Below are positions 57,949-64,000 of a stretch of 64,000 bases of DNA, in pieces; the first letter of the stretch is position 1, and each line of letters begins with the position of its first letter. The notes beneath the pieces were generated by a model that was given only the letters and a program-made list of their open reading frames with translations, was not told the origin of the DNA and did no database searches. Both the position numbers and the translations under genes were made by a program. The stretch is from Diphasiastrum complanatum. Lineage: Eukaryota > Streptophyta > Lycopodiopsida > Lycopodiales > Lycopodiaceae. The DNA lies in NCBI GenBank assembly GCA_029204225.1, contig CM055111.1, positions 8,630,864-8,694,863 on the forward strand. Direction: 5' to 3'.

Positions 57949-58910
57949 AGTTGCTTATTGGTTCAATCTGAATCCATAGGAATAATTCTGAGTGACATTT
58001 ATGTGTTTTTTATTTCATTTGATTCTGGTTAGATTGATACAAATGTGAAGGATTTCAAATCATTCAAGATCCAATCCATGTCCCTGATCTTTGGTTACAA
58101 TAAGGAGCAAACCGACAATCCTGCCAATGTAGAAAAATCAGCATCTACCTACAAAATGAGATGCAAACTCTACGAGATACTAATCAAACATGAACCAAAA
58201 CACAAAATATAGTTGATGTCCGTACAATTACAGTACCCTACTGTACTTCACACATGTGGAACCGAAAATAGCAATAAATGATCATTCTACACATAGAATT
58301 GCAAGATAACATCATGAGAGTGCACCAATGAGTAGCAGAACCCAAAGAGGACCATGTATAATGATGAAATGAGAGAGAGAAGAGAGAAGATTTGTCTCTC
58401 CACGAGTTACATCCTTTTATAACAGGTCCAAGCCCTATTTGGCCTTCACACAATGAAGTGCAAGCCTAGATCTCTTCTTGTATCTAGCTAACTCTTGTGC
58501 ACCTAGAGGTACATCTTCATCTTCAATCAAGAATTCATAAAGGTCTTGGAGCACCAAGAGTGACTCCATCCTAACCTTCCAAATAGCATAATTTGTAGAA
58601 TTCAATCTCTCACTAGCTTCTAGAAGGTATGCTCTAGCAGATCCCATCTTACTAACGACATCTACAAACAAGAAATAGATTTGATTGACTTGAAACCCAC
58701 AAAGGTCTCACACTTGCAGTCTTTCACTCAAATTTGATTTCTAATCCAACAAATGGACTTATAATGATAGTTCTATCACTCCATCGCAAAGCTGGAATGA
58801 AGATAAGATGAAGTGAAAACTACTTTCAAACAAATCTTGCCAAGAAATGGATTTGATTGTCTCTAGAAACTCACTAAGGTCTCTCTCTTGTAGTGTTTCA
58901 CTCAAATTAG
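57949..58910 (-). repeat. Right palindrome arm, inner part: family-G LTR and copia gag (minus)
   Basis: Inverted copy of about 53817-54781. The LTR starts at 58129 (minus-strand end TTCTACA); the copia gag frame 58671-58435 (ERLNSTNYAIWKVRMES, then RYKKRSRLALHCVKAK) is open here, unlike in the left arm. The arm stops in the copia leader at 58910 and joins the outer part directly. Confidence 0.85.
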
Positions 58911-58915
58911 GCAAT

Positions 58916-60630
58916 TGAGGCCAATTTCATATTAGACTTAGAATTTGACTTTCAACATTAGGAGAGTTTTGAGCTCCAAAAGGACCTTATATGAATTCGT
59001 GCAAAGATTCATTTTGTATTATTAAAATATTATAGCATTATTTTCAGCTAATAAATTTGACTTGCCATAACATTTAACTGTAGCTCAAAAGTATGTCATA
59101 TAACATATCATTGGAAAGTGCTTGCCGAGCGCTTTCGAATGCACTAGACTGCGCTAAAATTGGACTTACCCCTAAAAAGTTATGCCATTTTTAATGTGGA
59201 ATCAAAATGTGGACTCAAAAAGTTACGTTATGTAGATTTCAAATTTGACTGTTTTGGTTGGTCCATGTGTAAGAAAAATTTGAGAAAAAATAAAAAGAGA
59301 ATCTTTACAAAGGGCTCTTTTTGGACTTAGAACTCTCTTAATGAGTTACATTAGTCTAAAGGCATTTGAATAAACACTTTTGAAAAGTGTGGGAAAGTGT
59401 AGTACATGAGTTTTTGATAGATCCAATTTGAGTAGTAGAGACATTGAATCTAGTCACAAACATGGTAGGGTTTTTATATTATGGAGGGAAACCAAAGTTT
59501 GAAATTAGGTTTGGACCTGTTATAAAAGGATGTAACTCGTGGGAAGAGAAGTTTCTCTCTCTCACATCTCATTTCATGCTTATACATGAGTTCTATTTGG
59601 GTCATCTATCCATTGGTGCACTATATTGGTGATATCTTGCAATTTTGTGTGTAGAATGCTCAATTTATGGTATATTCGGATCCACATGTGTGAAATATAG
59701 TATCTCACTGTTTTGGTATGGACAAAAACTTCATTTCATGTTTTGATTGATGTTTGATCAAGATCTATTAGAGTTTGCATCTTATTCATAGAATATATGT
59801 TGATTTTTCTACATTGGCAAGGTTGGTGATTTGTTGTCTTTCTAACCAAAGATCAAAAGGATGTTCTTGATCTTAATGATCTGAAACTCTTCACATTCCT
59901 TACCGCATTTCCATGGAAACAATGCTCACGAGCATCTCAAACATTTTGAGACACTAATGGTTGTTAATGTGATTGTAAATCCTACGCATAGGATGATATT
60001 CTTTCCACAACTTTGGTAGGAAAAGCTAGGCATTGGTATTATAATCTACCCAAAGCTTCTATCACTACTTAAAAATAATTGTTTGAGCTATTTTTAGCAG
60101 AGTTTGGACCTAGATACAATGTTGATATTCTAATGTTCACTCTAACCACGATACAACAAGAACTAGGAGTATTAGTACGCTTGTATATCAAACGACTCAA
60201 GGAGCTCATTCGAAAATTGAATATAGGGCTAGCAATTGAGGTATCGTCTTAATTAGTGCTCACTTTTTTCCTAAGGGCCTACAATCGGATATACAATTAG
60301 TAGTATGCCAATCTGGAGTCTCCCCTTTTGAAGAGGCGGTATCTAGAGCCATGATTATTGAGGCAGCTTACATCACTACATCTAAATGTCAAGCAATGAG
60401 GAATCCAATCCTAGATTGTAGTCAACGGACAGTAAGGGATGAGTTGAATGTTATGAGAGACCTACATCATACATCCAAACCCCCAAGACCAAGACCACAC
60501 TACACACCTGAGAGGGATGGTGTGATGCCAAATTGTCACACTTGAGATCAAGGGACTAAAGGTATATCAGTCCTTTTAGTACACAAGAATGACACCGTGG
60601 AAACAAAAATGCCTATGCTATAGGATATGG
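58916..60630 (+). repeat. Right palindrome arm, outer part: gypsy LTR and gag
   Basis: Mirror of 49575-51379. The LTR has a TATA box (gttataaaagg, about 59518) and ends at 59813 before ttggcaaggttggtgatttg. Gag follows from about 59840: GKARHWYYNLPKASI, LAEFGPRYNVDILMFTL and LVRLYIKRLKELIRKL, to HYTPERDGVMPNCHT at 60545. Several stops. The SINE is absent here. Confidence 0.88.
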
Positions 60631-61090
60631 GATTAATGCCAGAATTATACCCTCAAAACTACCATAACTAGAACATGATGAAGTAGATAGAATATCAATC
60701 AATCTTGAGATATCTCAAGAGGAACCTTATTGTTTAGAATTGTGATGGGGAACAAGAGGATTATGGTCAAATCTACATTGTTATGGGCTAGTCAATTGTG
60801 GAATACAAACTGATATAAATATACACCCATGGACTAGATATCATAAATATACCCCTCTGGATCGGGCGAGCGTACTGACCATAACCAAAAGTGAGTTGCA
60901 AGCATCGTCTGAGGAGGCAACACAATCGATGTTTAGTGACTAACCTCAAAATGGGAAGAAATAGATGAACCTGTGCAAAAGGTACAAAAAGGACCAAGAG
61001 TGGATCCTAATATGATCCTCAAGAGGGATTGGTTGTCAGATTACTTGATCTATCAATCTACTTGAGATTAAGATCAATCTAGATCAATTC
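60631..61090. other. Possible gag continuation, not resolved
   Basis: Beyond the arm end the gag-like reading continues in short pieces (for example EVDRISINLEIS near 60680), without clear motifs. Confidence 0.35.
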
Positions 61091-61990
61091 TAGACACAAA
61101 ATTCTAATAAGAACAATCATTAATTGAAGGTAAGTGTACTTTATGGTTTCACACGTGTGAAACATTGTCTGAGTACGGAATCCAACCTGAAAATCAAGTA
61201 TACATTGATAGATCCTCAAAACAATCAAAACAAATGTAGACAAATGGAGAGAATCACTCAAAATTGCTTCCAAAACCAAGATTGGTGTCTCACATTGATT
61301 ATGGCCAAATGTGGCTCTATATATACAATAAGTGGGAGATCGTGGTACTGATCATCCCTTTGATCCCACATGTGTGAAGGTGTTTTGTCATATGATGATT
61401 CATCATGCAAAACTGACACTTGGACAAAACTTTCTATTTTGAGCACTTTTGGTCCATTTTCCTTCTATATGGAGATCTACTTGAAAATCTTCTAGAAGTC
61501 AAAATTCGTCTACTTCAGCTTATTCCACACATGTGAGCTGTCCTCTACACATGGGATGTGACACCTAACCAAAGGATGTGGCTCATGCAATCAATAGATT
61601 GATGCCATGTGTCATATGTCTAGAAAACTAGTTTTTGGCCTTTTTAGCCACTAGAACTTGAATTAAATCATATGTACAACCTATATGATTATGGTACATG
61701 ACAAGTACACTATTTTCACACATGGGAACAGGCTCCACACATGTGTGTTTATCTATATACAAGATTTTTGGCCTCTACCAAGCTTATTTTTGCATTTTTC
61801 ACAGAACCTACATGGACAGGCCCAATACACTACTCTCCCAGACCCAGACCACTAGATCTAGATGCATCAATTTTTGGTAGTGAAAGTATTACACTCCTAG
61901 CTCCAATGACATTAATCAAGAGGAGTCATACGGTATATAGAACCTATTCGAGAATCATAAGAATGTCGTGAGAAAGAGTACATCAATAAA
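61091..61990. repeat. LTR-like DNA rich in CACAYGTG palindromes
   Basis: Carries ttcacacgtgtgaaac near 61149, similar to the word in the 682-bp LTRs, and three more such words (61367, 61528, 61735). A minus-strand TATA-like GTATATATAGAG lies near 61320. Ends not found. Confidence 0.4.
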
Positions 61991-63130
61991 CACCAACGAG
62001 GATGGGTACAAAAACTGTATCCAAGAGACCTAAGAGGTAATAAGTAATATACTCCATTGGGAAGAGGGCGTGCCAGTCTATGTTGAGAACGAAGGGGCTG
62101 AATCTGAATTCAGAGAGGAGATCAGGAATACTATACCTCCAATCATGGATATAAATAACGGGAATGAACCCTATGATACGAGAAGGATATTTCAGGCTAC
62201 AAATGCAAACCTTCCATTTCTACCATGGAACCGAAACATACACCAAAATCACCCACATCAGTTGACAAATCTGAATAATTTAGCCTCCTATTCAATATAT
62301 CATGTTAGACCTATAACATAAGATGAATATCCAGATAACAAGGTCAATCTGGGGTAGTCGATATGATGACAAACTATACTCTTATTCTTGATTTTACCTA
62401 TGGGATAAGGGAAAATAGGAAGTCTAAGTTTTATTTTCATTTGTTCATTCTCCTACTTTGTTAATCTTGTTGTTTGGTGAATTTCTTTTCCATTCTGTAT
62501 GTTATAAAAAATAAAAGAGGCAAATCAAAATTATTTCTAGAAATGATGTTTGTTGTTGTATGCACGAACCCTTGTTGAAGTGCAGAAATATGATGATCCA
62601 GAAGTCAAAGTCATTTGCACCCACCACCCCTACACTTGCATCATATAGCCACGGCGTGATTGGACCAACTGATTGCAACGTTGAATGAATGCATTCATAT
62701 CCATACACTCCACATATACTCTAAGCTACATAGGTCATCATGCATTGTTGTAACGGGCCTATGATTGATTGATATAGAAGCATATGGGGGGTTAAAGAGA
62801 GGAAAAATTTGGGAAGAAAAATAGTGCAACAGGGAGGGTAGTGATTCCTCTACCCGATTGATAAGACACTTGAAAAAGAAAAAGAAAAAGAGAGAGACCT
62901 ATATCAGTTTGATGATGCTTGATGGCTCCAAATCGGATCTATAACCATTTGTGAGGTTCGACATCTTTCCTCGCAGTACTTGATTGGATCTGATTAGTAG
63001 GCCATCTCAAATGGAGCTAGATCTCCTCTAGCTCATTATTCAGATTCCATTCATAGATCTCATTCATAGTGGACATCAATTAGTGGATCACACAATTTAG
63101 ATTCAATCAAAAGATCCCAACAACTTACAA
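61991..63130. other. No gene recognised
   Basis: The 83-codon frame 62070-62321 (MPVYVENEGAESEFREEIRN) has no family I know. The rest is AT-rich intergenic DNA. Confidence 0.4.
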
Positions 63131-63403
63131 TTGAAATTTTCATGTAGATCCATTATGATGAAGCTTGTTATTTGAGAGGCACAATGATATCATGAGTGGA
63201 TCTATGATCATCAACATGACTGAAACTTCTTGATGTGCATTATAGATCTCATAGATCTTGTAGTTATTCCACGATATATGCATCAGAATCATTAGACAAG
63301 ATTCAAGTACAAGATTTAGACATTGAATTACCCACATTACGAATGGTTTTGAGATCACATACACCTTATCAATCATATCTCTTTGAAAGTGATAGATCGC
63401 ATT

Positions 63404-63494
63404 AACACACACACACACACACACCGATGGGACGATATTAGACACATTGTTGATGACTTGCATCCATATAATCCCACCACCAATTTTGAGATTT

Positions 63495-63535
<41 letters not shown>

Positions 63536-63615
63536 TGGGACGATATTAGACACATTGTTGATGACTTGCATCCATATAATCCCACCACTAATTTTGAGAT
63601 TTGCATTTGCATATC
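63404..63615. repeat. CA microsatellites inside a 108-bp tandem duplication
   Basis: Two CA runs (about 63404-63424 and 63500-63531) are each followed by the same block atgggacgatattagac...ttttgagatttgcatt, at 63427 and 63535. The frames across it are not genes. Confidence 0.9.
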
Positions 63616-64000
63616 CCTCCATGCATGGGTCTGAAAAGAGGGCATTGCCTTAAAATCTGATGGGATTGGGAGCATTTGCCATTTAGATCACGTGTGGGTT
63701 TTACTGCAGGTACAAAGGCACAAAATTATTTGAAGATGTTGCACTTAAAGCCAATCATGTTGCAGATGGATCATATGGGCTAAATCGATTGCCTTTGGGT
63801 AGGTAGCTGTTGAAGACACCACACTAGATCACTGTGGTTAGCATCACCCAACAAGGGTGTTGAGCCCACTATACTTGATAAGGCTAATACTAGATGAGCC
63901 ATTCTGAGTCCATCCGTGTGGGGACCGCACTCCCCAGTGAAGTCACCAATGTTAGCCGATATTTCTGCATGAAAAATCGGGCTATTTTTAGAGCAATTTT
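63616..64000. other. No gene recognised
   Basis: A short open stretch follows a ttttactgcag acceptor-like site near 63710 (YKGTKLFEDVALKANH), which might be an exon continuing past the window, but I cannot name it. Confidence 0.3.

Noticed and set aside
63404-63640. CRISPR-like repeat-spacer pattern
   Set aside because: Only two units of a eukaryotic microsatellite duplication; no array and no cas genes.

Overview
This window looks like nuclear DNA of a seed plant, most likely a gymnosperm with a large, slowly cleared genome. The evidence is the dominance of fragmented Ty1/copia and Ty3/gypsy retroelements nested in one another, plant-type introns (GT-AG, about 100-300 bp), a plant ABCG half-transporter, a plant kinesin-light-chain-related TPR gene, an 8-cysteine lipid-transfer fragment, and a Penelope-like reverse transcriptase of a kind reported from conifers and a few other land plants. 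The species cannot be fixed from the sequence alone.

Layout. 1-1855: terminal repeat and broken transposase of a Tnp2-like DNA transposon; the same terminal repeat recurs at 33.6 kb (direct) and 55.2 kb (inverted). 3.8-13.0 kb: mosaic of gypsy and copia pieces. 13.2-19.7 kb: a three-level nest, in which a degenerate copia gag is split by an 826-bp solo LTR, itself split by a very young 2.26-kb copia derivative with perfect LTR ends and a 5-bp target duplication; next to it lies a copia LTR carrying about 115 CT repeats. 19.7-25.7 kb: three gypsy fragments. 26.1-27.8 kb: the Penelope-like element. 30.0-32.0 kb: tandemly duplicated leader of a hAT-like element, whose third copy at 45.4 kb is followed by a BED zinc-finger exon. 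34.9-38.3 kb: ABCG transporter, nine exons, minus strand. 40.7-41.6 kb: two copia 3' ends. 42.6-44.35 kb: kinesin-light-chain-related TPR gene. 46.5-49.6 kb: gypsy pol. 49.6-60.6 kb: a large palindrome with arms of about 2.7 kb, holding gypsy and copia 5' ends, with a small tRNA-derived SINE present in only one arm. 60.6-64 kb: LTR-like DNA and CA microsatellites.

Function. Only the ABCG transporter and the TPR gene look like former or present host genes, and each carries about four single-base frameshifts while its other features (splice sites, motifs) are well kept. That pattern fits either recent pseudogenes or uncorrected indels in the assembly. Nothing else needs a host function. There is no operon, CRISPR array, tRNA or rRNA gene that I can support. 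All comparisons were made by eye; identities are estimates, and no database search was run.
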